NCBI RefSeq assembly: GCF_036884655.1
Contig: NC_088355.1
Location: 25,357,001 to 25,421,000 of the forward strand
Source of the DNA: Musa acuminata AAA Group
Taxonomy: Eukaryota > Streptophyta > Magnoliopsida > Zingiberales > Musaceae
Length of the DNA: 64,000 bases
Direction: 5' to 3'
A program made the position numbers and the translations under genes. Numbering within the stretch: position 1 is the stretch's first letter; each line of letters opens with the position of its first letter. This document shows positions 19,550 through 31,916 of this stretch, piece by piece. The notes beneath the pieces were generated by a model that was not told the DNA's origin, did no database searches, and saw only the letters and a list, made by a program, of their open reading frames with translations.

Positions 19550-20665
19550 CTATAGTGATGAGTGAAACAATGATTGAAATAATATGAATGATGATTTGGA
19601 ATCATGCATATAATAATGAGTTTATATGTTTTGAAAATATGCATGTTTTAATTTAAAAATATAATGATACATAAATGAGATTGATACTAACCTTTGTCAT
19701 GATTTAAAAATTGATGTAAAGGGTTTTTCCCTTCTTTTTGAAATGACAAAGGGGGAGAAAGATTGCTAGCACAATTCAAGAAAAAGGTAAAAAAAAAAAA
19801 TTACACTTCTCGAAAGAGAAGAAATTGCCATCTTGAACATCATCGATAATTGCTAGCTTGAAATGTCAAGAAAATGTAAAAACTTGTTCATTTTCTTGCA
19901 CATCTAAAGAGAAGATGTAAATGTCACACTTGCCAAATTGTTTGTATGCCTCGTGTAAAACGTTATCTCTTGCTAGTTTGGCATTTTGCTAGCTTGCACT
20001 TTGCAAAGAAAGCAAAAATGACACTTCTCAAAAGAGAAGAAAGAGCTTATTATCTTGAACATCACAAGCTTGCCAAACAAAAATTGCAAAAGTGCTATCT
20101 TGCCTATCTCAAGAAGCAAAACTTGCATATCGTAAAAATTTGCTAGCTTGCAACTTGCATATTTCAAGAAGCAAGAGTTGCCTTCTTGAACATTTCTAAA
20201 TTGATAGTTTGCAAGTTCTAAAATGTTGTAACATTGCTAGCTTGCATGCTCTAAAAGTGCTATCTTGTATGCTGTAAAACTTGCATATCTAAAACTTGAT
20301 AGCTTGAATGTTCGAAGCATGATGTAACATTTGCTAAATTTTCTGGGTTCAAAACTGCATGATGATAAAACTTGATATTATGTTTTTCATGCAATAAGTT
20401 AAACCAATATCACAAACACTTGATTGTGGTACTTCTCCTTTTTGTTGATGACAAAGGGAGAGAAGTATGATGTTATGCATAAGTTTATGCATAAGTTCAT
20501 GATGACGTGTTGTAAGTATTCATGATGAATATTGCAATGACTTGAATTCAGTTTGAATTCAAGGTTCTATCAATATGGCATATTGATAGGGGGAGTTTGT
20601 TTAAACTCCGGGAGTTAGGTTTAACTCCGTCATCAAGTGGTTGTCATCATCAAAAAGGGGGAGAT

Positions 20666-23600
20666 TGTTGAATCTCGTATTTTGATGATGAAACTACTTG
20701 ATATATGTTTTGATTTAATCTGTGTTTTGAGTGACGCAGGATGCTTCGATCAGGATGAGACAATTAAAGCAGAAAAATCATGTTGTGCTGGAGGAACATG
20801 TCAGAAGATTGGACATCAGGCTGGTGGATCGGTCGACGTATCGACAGAAGGCATCGGGCCGTGGACTCGGGCATCGGGCAAAGAAGAGCGGGTATTGTGC
20901 CAAGGATATCGGAGTTGCGGAGTCAACTGGCCGATTGGGCAATAGGCTGTAGGAAAGGACGATGCGCCGAAGAATCGGACGAAGCGTCGAGTGACCAATG
21001 ACATGCTGGACAACTTGGTTAATTGCTTAGGATTAATTGTCTCGATCGACGTTTTTGTTTTGAGTGTGCAGGATTAACTACGATGGAAGAAAGACATGCA
21101 GCAGGAGTTGCGCCGGAGTCAAGACAATGATCATGTTGGGAGTTCGAGAGTTCTACGGAAGTTCGGACGGTCATTGGAGGTTCTACGGGAACAAATCCGA
21201 GAAGTCCAGGAGCTTGCCAAAGAAGCTCTTCGTACCTCGCCAAGTGGATCGTCGCAAGTCCAGGAGTTTGCCGGAAGTCTGCAAGAGAATCACCTAGGGT
21301 TCATCGGATGATTGACGGAAGATCGCCGGAAGATGCGATTGACGCACCGGAGCAAGCAGTAGAAATTGTCTTAGGATTTATCGTAGTTAGCATAATGATT
21401 AAGTTGGTAATAGGAGGTGATCCCATTGGCTTAATATTAGGGCAATTGGGTCCTTGAAAGACCCAATTTGGGTTGAATGGATCTACCTATTCGAACCCTG
21501 ATTACTGTAGGAGGTGCAACCGCCTGGGCTAAGTCTCCCAGGGAGACTGGGCGGTGCAACCGCCCCAGCCAGGAGGTGCAACCGCCTGGGCTCAGTTTCC
21601 AAGCGAGACTGGGCGGTGCAACCTCTCTTGACTGTCACGCCCCCCCGAATATAATCTTCATTCAGGAGGTGTGAACCTAATTCAAGATTGATAATATTTA
21701 ATTCAACAAACAATCTATGATCCAATCACACATTTGAGGTCACTAAGAAAAACATTCAAGTCATTCACCTCTACAATCCACAATTCACAAAACCAGTGCA
21801 GTTTATAATCATACATCATATCACTAGATGATTCTTAAAATCCAAAAGCAACTTAACTAAACCATAACTATATCATAAATCCATAAGCGCGGCAATTAAC
21901 GCAATCACAAAACCAACATGTACTACATATTTATATCAGTACACAGTTTAGACTTAACATTTCCAAAATCCTGACGTAAGAGGTACTTTTCAAATATTTA
22001 CAATATACATCAATCTAGATTTGTCATTGATATTTCATTACACCCAAAAAGAACTTATACAACATCAACCTATCAAGTACAAAATATTTGCCCCAAAATC
22101 TTCTAGTCTTCCACTGCCTCAACCCAATTTACACATTCTAGTGAGCGATAAGCTATCCTGAAAAATTTATATAGCAATGGGGTGAGCATATAAAGCTCAG
22201 CAAATGACAAACATATCCATAGCAAAGAGGACATTTTTCAAACAAATGAGGTATCAAAATACAAAGTAGAGATACAAAATGAAACAGTAGCATGTTTTGT
22301 TTGAATGCAGAATTACAATATCATATCGTTCGAAGCACATTTTATTCATATAATCGAGGAAAGGTAATTGGAGCATATCATTGGCATAAGGAGCATATCG
22401 ATGACATATGGTAATTTCAAGGCATAACAAAGACGTAAGGAGCATTTTGGATATCATGAATGCAGAATTACGATGTCATTTCGTTCGAAGCACGTTTTGT
22501 TTATACAATCGATGAAAGATAATTGGAGCATATCATTGGCATAAGGAGCATACGATGACATATGGTAGCTTTCAAGGTATAACAAAGTCTTATAACATTT
22601 CAGAAATATATCAAAGAACAAAACATGAATAGAAGCTCAAATGTCACATAACGATGCATTCATTTCATTCTTATCCAAAGCATGCATAGAAACATAGCCA
22701 AAGCTTTGGATATCATATCAAACACATAGAAGGTGAAGTGGGATCATAACATAATATGGTCCATCCATTTCTAAATGACCAACAAACATAAGTCTCCCAC
22801 GTCTGGGAGCTCCATCCACCCACGTCTGAGTGAAGTCATAGGGGGCCGGCAGAGCATCGCGGGCTCTAAGCATAACTCCCTTTACCATTTCTGGCAAAGG
22901 TTCACATTTATCCTACAAACACCAGAGCACAAAGGGACAGTATGAATAATGAAATTAGCATATATTGGAAGCACATGCGGAATAATGAAATGTACATATG
23001 CCTTTTGAGTCAATACGATACAAACATAATCTTTCACAATGTATTCAGATTTAAAAGGAAACAAAAGCAAGTGCATACAAGGATTTCAAGAAACCATATA
23101 TAGCTCAATTGAAATAAGAAAGTTAGATAAGTTCAATGTCCAAAGAAATGAAACTGGAAGAGGCACATATCGAAAGCAAATGCGGAACAATGGGATGCAT
23201 GTGCCGAATCATTACGATGCAAACATGATCTTTAGATGATAGCTGCAGATGTACAAATAAATAAAGGACAAAAGTATACAGGAATTTAAGGTAATAATGA
23301 AAAGCTTAAATGAAGTAAGAGTTTTTGCCGAAATCGATTTCCAAAGAGAAGAAACAAGGAAAGCCGAAATCGACCAAAGCTCGATTCTGGTAGAATTTGA
23401 TAGGAACATTGTATGAACTATTTGGATAACCAATTATGCTCTAATTTATACAAAATAGATGTCATTAGAAAGCTTTTTCAACCTAGTTTTAGGCAAATCA
23501 AGTTTAACAAGAATTGGAATTTACAACAGGGAGTTACAGATAATTTCGTAGCCAAAGGTCTGAAAATATTTGCTTTGTTTTACTGAATCCATAGGGTCGA

Positions 23601-25562
23601 TGAAAGCAGATGTTTAAGTTAGCAATTGTACTCCAAAAATTTCAAATCAAGTATATAAGAAAGAATTTTGAGTCTAACTTCGAATAAATCATACTTTGTA
23701 TGAATCTGAGTTCACAGAAGAAAGTTATAAGTAGTTAAGCAACAAGAGGTCAGAAATTTTAGTCCCTGTTTTGTATAATCTGTAGGGTTAATTTAAACAG
23801 AAGTCTTAGTAGGCATTTAAACTCCAAATCATTCGATCTTAGGATCAAAATAAAGATTATTTTGTCTACTTTCAAATGGAATAGGTCTTGTCTAAATCAG
23901 AGTTTATTACAAAATGTTATGACCGAAACATTGCATAGAGGTCAGATTACCAAAAAATTACAGATTCATAGCTTTATATCAAAACGAAAGAAGGTTTGGT
24001 TCTCAGTTGAAATCTTTCAAATTTTGCAGAATAAAAATGGATACAGAGATTAAGGTTACTGTGGGATGGGGTTAGAACACTTGCCTTAAAATTATTTAAA
24101 TCCCAAAGGTGAGAAAATTGGTGAAAAACCTCAAGCTCTTCTTCTTCTTCTTCTTCCCTTCTCTTCTCAAACTCACGTTGGCTGCAACTCTTCAAGTTTG
24201 TTTTCTTTAACCTTTCATCTAGTTATTTGGGTTTTGGCTAATGCAAAAGTTGCAAGGTGTCATGAATGCATGAAAGGGGCTAGGTGTCATCTTTAGAGCA
24301 AAGATAAGTTGCACTCTTAGGTTAGCTAGTGACACATGTCCACTATATATATATATTTTTTTTTTTTTTAACTTAAATCTGAATCTTTCATAAATTATAT
24401 CAAACTTCTAATATTTACTCTTAGGTCCCTAGCCATAAACTTTTAATATAATATCATTGAATATAAAATAATTATTAAATAATCCTTATTTTTACAAGCA
24501 AACCTTTTACTAATTTTTTTTTTTTAAATGGGGGATGTTACAATGACAGGAGGTAGCACCGCCTGAGCTCAGTCTTCGAGCTCTGGCAGGCGGTGCAACC
24601 GCCCCAGTCAGGAGGTGCAACCGCTTGAGCTCGGTCTTCGAGCTCTGACAGAGAGGTACAACCGCCCCTGACAGAGGTGGCACCGCCCAGAGGCTCAGTC
24701 TTCGAGCTCTGCCAGGCGGTACAACCGCCCCAGTCAGGAGGTGCAACTGCCTGATCCCGGAATTCCGGGAATTGACAGTTTTGAGCTCCAAATTTGAACT
24801 GGGTTGGGGCCTATAAATACCCCACCCATTCAACACTAAAAGGAGCAACTAACACTCGAAATCTTGACATCTTTCTATGATTCTTAGAGCTCAAAATTAT
24901 TGTAAAGGCCAAAAGTTCTCCTCCCTCTGTTCTTCAAGTTTTGAGTTGTAAAGAGAGGAGAGAAAATTTCTATAAGGGTTTTCTCCTAAGCCCGTCAAAA
25001 GGAGTGAAACTGTAAAAGGGTGGTTGGCCTTCGCCTATTGAAGGAAGGCCTCTAGTTGACGTCGGTGGAGGAAGCCAAAAGTGGAGTAGGTCAAGATTGA
25101 CCGAACTACTCTAAATCTTGGTTTGCATTTACTTTGAGCATATTATCTTTACTGCAAACCTCCTCTGAAGCTTACTGCCTTCTGCGCTTTTACAATCGGA
25201 TTTCAAGCCTTTTACTTTCCAAATTAGCGTTTAGACGTAAATCTGCTTTTTCGTACGATCATCCTATTGCAAACTGCCTTCATACTCTTGCTTAAATTGC
25301 ATCTTGCCTAATCAAGTGATTTACAAATCAGCACTTAGACGTAAATCAGTTTCTTCATACGAACGTCGGATTTCAGCTTGCGCCTATATTATGGTTTTCA
25401 TCATAGCTGCAAACTCCCTGCATAGATTAACTTTAACATCATCTTGCTTAGAATCGGATTTTACACAGAAATCGTTTTTATCGTTCGAATGCAGCTTTCG
25501 ATTTTAATCGCAGAAAGTTTTCCGCTGCACTAATTCACCTCTTAGTGCTCTCGATCCTAACA
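20666..25562 (+). repeat. 3' LTR of element B, split by insert K
   Basis: LTR sequence at 20666-21632 and 24548-25562, interrupted by 21633-24542 within the palindrome array. TATA at 24812-24819. Ends GATCCTAACA, followed by GAGGA. Compared with the 5' LTR it carries small deletions, including one near 21330 (loss of a GGAAACTCGCC-type unit) and one near 25060. Confidence 0.88.
21633..24542. mobile_element. 2.9-kb insert K, probable solo LTR of a long-LTR gypsy element
   Basis: Ends TGTCACGCCCCCC and GGGGATGTTACA (TG...CA), flanked by TTGAC (21628-21632) and ATGAC (24543-24547), so 4 of 5 target bases match. It has no coding frame, primer site or second LTR. Inside are tandem duplications with a period of about 155 bp (about 22303-22590) and about 195 bp (about 22960-23345). 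Such termini, written TGTAACATCCCC on the other strand, recall long LTRs of Tekay/Del chromoviruses, hence a solo LTR likely read on the minus strand. A non-autonomous element is the alternative. Confidence 0.6.
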
Positions 25563-25721
25563 GAGGAAACACATTCATTTGAGCAAGCTCCTACATCATC
25601 TGTCGAAGATATTGGGATTCGGATGGACCGATTTGAACAAAGACAAGAACGGCTTGAACATCGACAAGATCAAATCCTATCTAAGCTACAGCAAATTCAT
25701 CGAAAATTTGACTCTTTATTT
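25563..25721 (+). pseudogene. Putative plant transposon protein, C-terminal coiled coil
   Basis: Continues the frame cut at 14446 after the GAGGA duplication. A basic, glutamine-rich heptad segment (RMDRFEQRQERLEHRQDQI ... LSKLQQIHRKFDSLF) predicts a coiled coil. It runs into element C at 25722, so the natural end of the gene is lost. Confidence 0.7.
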
Positions 25722-27280
25722 TGTTGAATCTCTTATTTTGATGATGAAACCACTTGATATGTGTTTATGATTTAAACTGCATTTTGAGCGATGCAGGTCT
25801 ACTCGATCAGGTTTAGACAGCTGACGCAGGAGGAATTGACGTTGCGTCGAAAGAGATCACGTCAGGATATTGGATGGCTGAATGCTTCGGACGTCGAGCA
25901 TCAGGCCAAGGATGGTGAAATTACGCCAAGGATATCGGGGTTGCGGAGGTCAACAGTCGATTGGGCAACAAGTTGCAAGAGAGGATGATGCACCGAAGAA
26001 TCGGACGAAGCGCCAACCAATGATGTGCCGGGCAACAGAATGTCAATTCGCGTTGTAATAATTGTCTAGATCGGAGTTTAGTTTTGGTTTGTGTGTGCAG
26101 GATTAACTACGATAACGATGAAGACATAAAGCGAAACAAAGTGCTGGAGTCAAGCGCGAAGGATTCGTTGGGAGTTCGAGAGTTCGACGGAAGTCCAAAG
26201 GTTCGTCGGGAATGCTACCGGAACTAGCCGAGAATGAGTAGGGAGCTTGCCGAAGGGTTTTTCGGAAGCTCACCGGAAGGTTCGTTGGAAGTTCGCGGAG
26301 CTCACCGAGAAAGATCGGAGCTTACTGAAGAAGGTCGTTGGAACTAGCCAAGATCAAATTGTGATGTCTAGGAGCTTGCCCGGAGTCCGCAGAATGGTTT
26401 CCGAGAGTTTATCGGAAGACCGTCGGAAGTTCGCCGGAAGAAGTCTTGACTTACGAACTTTGTAATAGCTTAGAAAATGTCTTTAAATTAGTAGTTAGCA
26501 CATTAATTAGGGTTAGGATTAGGTGTTAATTCTATAACCCAAGTAGGGGCCAATTGGGCCTGAGTTCGGACTAGTTTGGGCCAAGTTTGGAGCCCAACCA
26601 GTGAGTTGAATTGGCCTAGGCGGTGGCACCACCCAGCACCCGAGAGCTGGGCGGTGGCACCGCCCAGCACTGTCAATGTCTGACAGTGATAGGCGGTGGC
26701 ACCGTCAGCATCGGGAACCCAAAGAGAATTCAAATTTTGGAGCCCAAATTTGAATCCTCTTGAAGCCTATAAATACCCCTCAATTCTCAGCTGAGATTAC
26801 AACTTTTTGAGCAGCAATTGTTTGAGAGAAAGGTCTTAGAAAAGTCTTTGCTAGTCTTGTTTTCAATTTGCTAGTGTTCACCTCCTTCTTTCTTGCTGAA
26901 AATCTGTAAGAGAGTGAACCGCTTGTAAAAAGTTGTAAGAGGGGTATTTGCCCTTCCATTTCAAGAGATTTGCTAGTGGAAGGTGGGCGCCTCATCGAAG
27001 AGGGGCCTCGCAAGTGGATGTAGGTCATTTGACCGAACCACTATAAAATCGACGTGATCTCTGGTTTGCATTTACTTATTATCATTTACATTACTGCAAA
27101 CCATTTGCACTTTAATGCTCTACTTTTTTGTCTCCGTCTTATTTATCTCTTCAAGTTAAAATGCAATCGAAACAATTTCAAACGAAAACGTTACTTTTAT
27201 CGTACGAAGTTTCCGAAAGTGTTTAAATCGTCAAAAGTTTATCACACTTTACCGCTGCACTAATTCACCCCCCCCCTCTT
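25722..27280 (+). repeat. 5' LTR of element C
   Basis: Starts TGTTGAATCTC. It retains the conserved segment with GGATTAACTACGATAACGATG at about 26099, a palindrome pair (26647-26688), TATA at 26768-26775 and a CTGCACTAATTCACCCCCCC tail. The final AGTGCTCTCGATCCTAACA is missing, replaced by LINE sequence. Confidence 0.82.
26647..26688 (+). repeat. Adjacent perfect hairpins in U3 of C
   Basis: 26647-26667 is a perfect inverted repeat with 10-bp arms (CTGGGCGGTG / CACCGCCCAG) around one base. 26668-26688 has 8-bp arms (CACTGTCA / TGACAGTG) around ATGTC. Similar hairpins recur in the 3' LTR at 32824-32862. These replace the GGCGGT-GCA-ACCGCC form of the A and B subfamilies while keeping perfect pairing. 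Confidence 0.85.
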
Positions 27281-27939
27281 TTTTTTTTTTTTTGGTAAGT
27301 AAAAGTAAATTGATTATGTGTAAAGTTTATCACACTTTACCGCTGTACTAATTCACACTTTACCGCTGCACTAATTCACCCCCCCCGCTGTAGACTATAA
27401 CTCCTAATTATAATCAATATAGAAAATGTTTATCCAGATATATCAAAACTACCTGTGGGTACATAATTTGGCATCATTCCCAAGATCTTTAGCTAATAGC
27501 AAAATTAAATTTGATAAAAATATCTTTTTCTCTTTGGGTAAAGTGCTCCGTTTTGAGATCTTGCTCCATACAGGATCTTGAGTCTCTAATAATCTCTTTC
27601 AATAAAGTTTATCACACAACAACACACAAACAATGCTCAGCTATTGAAAGAGATTATTAGAGACTCAAGATCCTGTATGGAGCATGATCTCAAAACCGAG
27701 CACTTCACCCGAAGAGAAAAAGATATTTTTATCAAATTTAATTTTGCTATTAGCTAAAGATCTTGGGAATGATGCCAAATAATGTACCCACAGGTAGTTA
27801 TAGTCTACAGCATGTGTAGTCATAACTATCGCATTCGCACTCTATGAGTTACTTGGCTTTGTCTATGACTTGTATAGATAAAGCTATTTGTAGAAACTTT
27901 ACACATAATCAATTTACTTTTACTTACAAAAAAAAAAAA
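27279..27939. mobile_element. LINE mosaic with inverted copies and LTR-tail fragments
   Basis: In order: poly(T) and a reverse LINE end (27279-27325), two copies of the LTR tail TTTATCACACTTTACCGCTG... (27326-27386), a reverse LINE segment (about 27387-27602), another LTR-tail scrap AAAGTTTATCACAC (27603-27616), then a forward LINE 3' end with poly(A) (27620-27939). The reverse and forward LINE segments overlap in content, so they form an imperfect inverted repeat of about 200 bp per arm. Serial insertion with target duplication, or template switching, could make this. Confidence 0.78.
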
Positions 27940-28680
27940 ACTTCCCTTTAAACCGATTAACGAATGTCGGATTTGGAGAAGAAGTATTTTTCTTTAAATG
28001 CAAAGGCTGTGAATGTCTTATTTTCGCTTTGGACAAAAATGAGTTCAGTCGGATTTCTACGTGCGAAACGGCTTTTGATATTTGGCGAACACTTGAAATC
28101 ACGCACGAGGCTACTAGTAGAGTCAAAGACTCGAAAGTTAACATTTTATTGCATGATTTTGAGCTTTATCGAATACAACCAAGCGAGACTATAGGCGACC
28201 TGTACACCCTTTCACAGATGTCGTCAATAATCTAAGAGTTCTTGGTAAATCTTTTTCGAATTTTGATCTCGTAAGCAAGATCTTAAGATCCCTTCCAAAA
28301 AGGTGGGATCCTAAAATAACCGTAATACAAGAAACAAAATATTTAAATATTTTTCCACTTGAAAAACGAATTGATTTGTTGATGATATATGAAATGGTGC
28401 GCAATGCACAAGATGAACACAATGAACACTTGAACCACCTTCCAAAGAACAGGAAGGATTTGGAACCCCGGACAAATGAATACCACTTGAGCAATGACTC
28501 AAGTGATGAGGACAATGATGAACTTGAACTTCGAACACTAAATCTTAATAAGTTTATTAAACAAAAATCTAAAATAAAAAATGAACTTGAACGGAGGGAG
28601 AGGCCAAAGAAGATGAAGGCAACCAAGGATGAATCAAGAACTTCCAAAGGTGATTTAGTGTCATGCATAATGATCATGCT
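27940..28680 (+). pseudogene. gag: Truncated copia GAG of element C
   Basis: Starts mid-gene at the position of LPSKPMNEW in A; about the first 50 codons are lost to the LINE mosaic. Several frameshifts follow (frames 27964, 28029, 28376). Recognisable parts are FNRISTCETAFDIWRTLEIT-like sequence, PSETIGD, LPKNRKDLE and DSSDEDNDELE. The C-terminus differs from A and B, with a KMKATKDESRTSK tail, consistent with a separate subfamily. No zinc knuckle or pol. Confidence 0.83.
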
Positions 28681-30873
28681 TAATAAATTTCAAAATTATG
28701 CATATGAATCTTGTGATTTATGGATTATTGATTTTTACCATAATGAAAGTGCCTTATTAATTTTTGTTGTAATAAATCTTATACTTTCGGTTTTAAACAT
28801 TATACATGTTTTTATTTGGTATAAGTGAAATAAAATCATATGAATTGAAACAACTAAAAAGAGGAAAATATTTTTTCCTTGAAAAATTATTTTTCTCTAT
28901 CCTATTGATCTTGATGTTTATTATGATAAATCTATGTATACCATTTTGAATCTCTTGAAAGTAATGTTGATATTTTGATGATTTAAATTTGAAATGAGTT
29001 TTATTAAAATCATGATATTGATTTCTTGGAATAACATGAGATTACCTTTGATGATCATTTTGATTCATGGAATTTTGGATTCATGACTTGGTCTTACATT
29101 TGTTTATGAGATGGTTGAAATCTTTGTACGTTTGAATTCTTCCCTTCTCCTTTCAATTTATGCATGTTATATGTTAAAGATTTAAAACCATGTTTTGGTA
29201 TCATGCATATCTAAGAAATATTAATGTGACAAATTGAATAAGTTGAAAATGAATGATGATTTTTCTCTTGAATATAACTTGTGATATTTTTTATATAAAT
29301 CATCATTTTGATTTCTCGACATTCGATACATGAGATTTTATTATAAATCAAAATTTCTCATTAATCGATCTTCTACGATTTTACTTGATATTCTCTTGAG
29401 AGGAGATTTTCTAAATGAATCATGATTTTTCCTTGTGAGTTCTTGGAGTTATTACTTGATTTTTCTTTTAAAACAAGATCTCTTCTTTGTACTCCTATGA
29501 TTTTTCTTGATATTTTATTTAAAGAAGATATTTACTATATGAATCATGTCTTTTGGTATTCAAATGATTTTATCCTTCATGACATGATTTCTTTGTATTT
29601 ATGGCTTGCATGGCTTGAAATGTTTTGGTATAATGCATGCAATGATGAAATATTCATAAAGTTAAAATGATGTATGCAATACTTATGATAATGATGTACA
29701 TGATGTATTTATTGCATATGATGTATATCATGAATGCTTTAAATGATGAATGTTTGGTATCATGATCAACATGTTGATAAATGCTTAAAAATTTTAATGT
29801 TTGAGTATCATGTATGATATGCTTATTAATGATGATTGATTTATTTTTCGGTATCGTGCATGAAAAATAAGGTTATTGAAATTGTGTATGTTTTAATTTG
29901 AATATATAATGATGCACAAATAAGAATGATACTTACCTTTGTCATAATATGAAAATTGATATAAGGGTCTTCTCTTCTTTTTGACAATGACAAAGGGGGA
30001 GCAAGAATTTCTAGCGTGGACATCATGAAAAGAGGCAAACTAACTAGCTTGCACAATTCAAGATGAAAGCAAAAATTGCACTTCTCAAAAGTGAAGATGC
30101 AAATGTAACATTTGCCAAATTGTTTGCTTGCCTCATGTAAAACATTATCTCTTGCTAGTTTGGCATTTTTGCTAGCTTGTATGTTGTAAAACTTGATCAC
30201 TTTTTCAAATATTTTGCTAGCTTACACTTTGCAAAAAAAACAAAAATGACACTTCTAGAAGAAAGAGCTTGTTATTTTGAAAATCACAAGCTTGCCTATC
30301 TTAAGAAACAAAAATTGCAAAAGTGCTATCTTGCCTATCTCAAGAAGCAAAACTTACAACTTGCACATTGCAATAGGAAGCAAGAATTATGAGCTTACAC
30401 AAGAAAGCTATCTTGCATTTGCTTTCGAAATTTTTGCTAGCTTGTTTATTGTGAAACTTACATATCATAAAAATTGCTAGCTTGTAGTCTAAAGAGAAGC
30501 AAAAAGTTGCTATCTCAAAAGAAGCAAATGTGCTATCTTGCCTATCTTAAGAGGCAAAAATGCTAACTTGCACATCTAGCAAAACTTGACAAATTTGCAT
30601 ATTTCAAGAAGCAAGAGTTGCTTTCTTGAACATCTCAATATTGCTAGCTTGCATGATGTAGAACTTGCTATCTTGAACATTACCAAAAGTGCTATCTTGT
30701 ATGCCGTAAAACTTGTATATCTAAAATCTTGATAGCTTGAATGTCCTAAGCATGATGCATTACTTGCTAAATTTTCTAGCTTCAAAACTGCATGATGATA
30801 AAACTTAATATTATGTTTTTCATGCAATGAGTTGAACTTATATTTCAAACACAAAGAATAGTTGTACTTCTCC
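28681..30873 (+). other. Non-coding 3' internal region of element C
   Basis: AT-rich, colinear with the A and B internal regions, with the GCTAGCTTG/CAAGAAGCAA word zone at about 30010-30800 and a GACAAAGGGGGAGCAAG polypurine-like motif near 29988. Short ORFs here have no family resemblance. Confidence 0.7.
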
Positions 30874-31702
30874 TTTGGCCGACTATCATAGCTATTCCAA
30901 TCAGGAACAACTCTTCAGATATACTTATTTGGCCTCATGACAATGGCAAATTTAGGGCCACATCCGCATGGAATCAAATTAGGCAAAGAAATAACAAGTG
31001 AGTCCCAAGCAGTTGGACATGGGATCGACCGGGATCACAAAGACACTCCTTATGTACATGGCAGGCCCTTCTCAATAAACTACCTACAATAGACAATATG
31101 AAAAGAAGAGGTATCTATCATGTTAACCGATGCTCCCTTTGTTTGCAACAAGAAGAAACTGTTGATCACCTCTATTTTGCTTGTGATTATACAAAATGGA
31201 TATGGAAGGAGATTCTCTAGCGATTTGAACTCAATAGACTGCCGCAACCAAACTTGCACCAAGAACTAGGCGACCTCACGCAATGTTTCTCAAGAAAAGA
31301 GCCTCTTACACAACTGGCAAAGGTTACTTTCAGGTGCGCTATTTGGTGGATGTGGAAGGAGAGATGTAATAGAATCTTTGAAGGTCAACACACAAACAAT
31401 GCTCAGCTATTGAAAGAGATTATTAGAGACTCAAGATCCTGTATGGAGCATGATCTCAAAACCGAGCACTTCACCCGAAGAGAAAAAGATATTTTTATCA
31501 AATTTAATTTTGCTATTAGCTAAAGATCTTGGAAATGATGCCAAATAATGTACCCACATGTAGTTATAGTCTACAGCATGTGTAGTCATAACTATCGCAT
31601 TCGCACTCTATGAGTTACTTGGCTTTGTCTATAACTTGTATAGATAAAGCTATTTGTAGAAACTTTACACATAATCAATTTACTTTTACTTACCAAAAAA
31701 AA
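30874..31702 (+). mobile_element. 5'-truncated LINE insertion, about 829 bp
   Basis: Forward LINE 3' end from the zf-RVT-like region of ORF2 (TIDNMKRRGIYHVNRCSLC..., HLYFACDYTKWIWKEIL with a stop) to poly(A). The junction with CTTCTCCTTT has microhomology. There is no target duplication; comparison with B shows that about 17 bp of target (TTGTTGATGACAAAGGG) are missing instead, so the insertion made a target deletion. Confidence 0.85.
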
Positions 31703-31916
31703 GAGAAGTATGTTGATGACATGATATGCATAAGTTTATGCATATGTTCATGATGATGTGTTGCAAGTATTCATGATGAATATTGCAATGACTTGAATTC
31801 AGTTTGAATTCAAGGTTCTATGAATATGGCATATTGATAGGGGGAGTTTGTTTAAACTCCGGGAGTTAAGGTTAACTCCGTCATCAAGTGGTTGTCATCA
31901 TCAAAAAGGGGTAGAT
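31703..31916 (+). other. End of element C internal region with polypurine tract
   Basis: Matches A 8762-8992, including GATAGGGGGAG and the final AAAAAGGGGTAGAT. The tract carries a G-to-T change relative to A. Confidence 0.78.

Larger units (their letters stand above)
17498..20650 (+). other. Non-coding 3' internal region of element B
   Basis: AT-rich, alignable with A 6373-8978, and interrupted by four LINE pieces (17789, 17901, 18434 and 19529). The GCTAGCTTG/CAAGAAGCAA word zone lies at about 19760-20330. Polypurine-like motifs lie at about 19745 and 20450, with the true tract at about 20652-20664. No gene seen. Confidence 0.75.
14447..25562 (+). mobile_element. GAG-only LTR retrotransposon (element B), with nested inserts
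   Basis: Second member of A's family, inserted in the transposon-protein pseudogene with the perfect duplication GAGGA at 14442-14446 and 25563-25567. LTRs are 14447-16489 and 20666-25562, the latter enlarged by insert K. The internal part has an iMet primer site, a broken gag, AT-rich DNA with five LINE inserts, and the same polypurine tract. It is clearly older than A because of stops and nested inserts. Confidence 0.93.
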
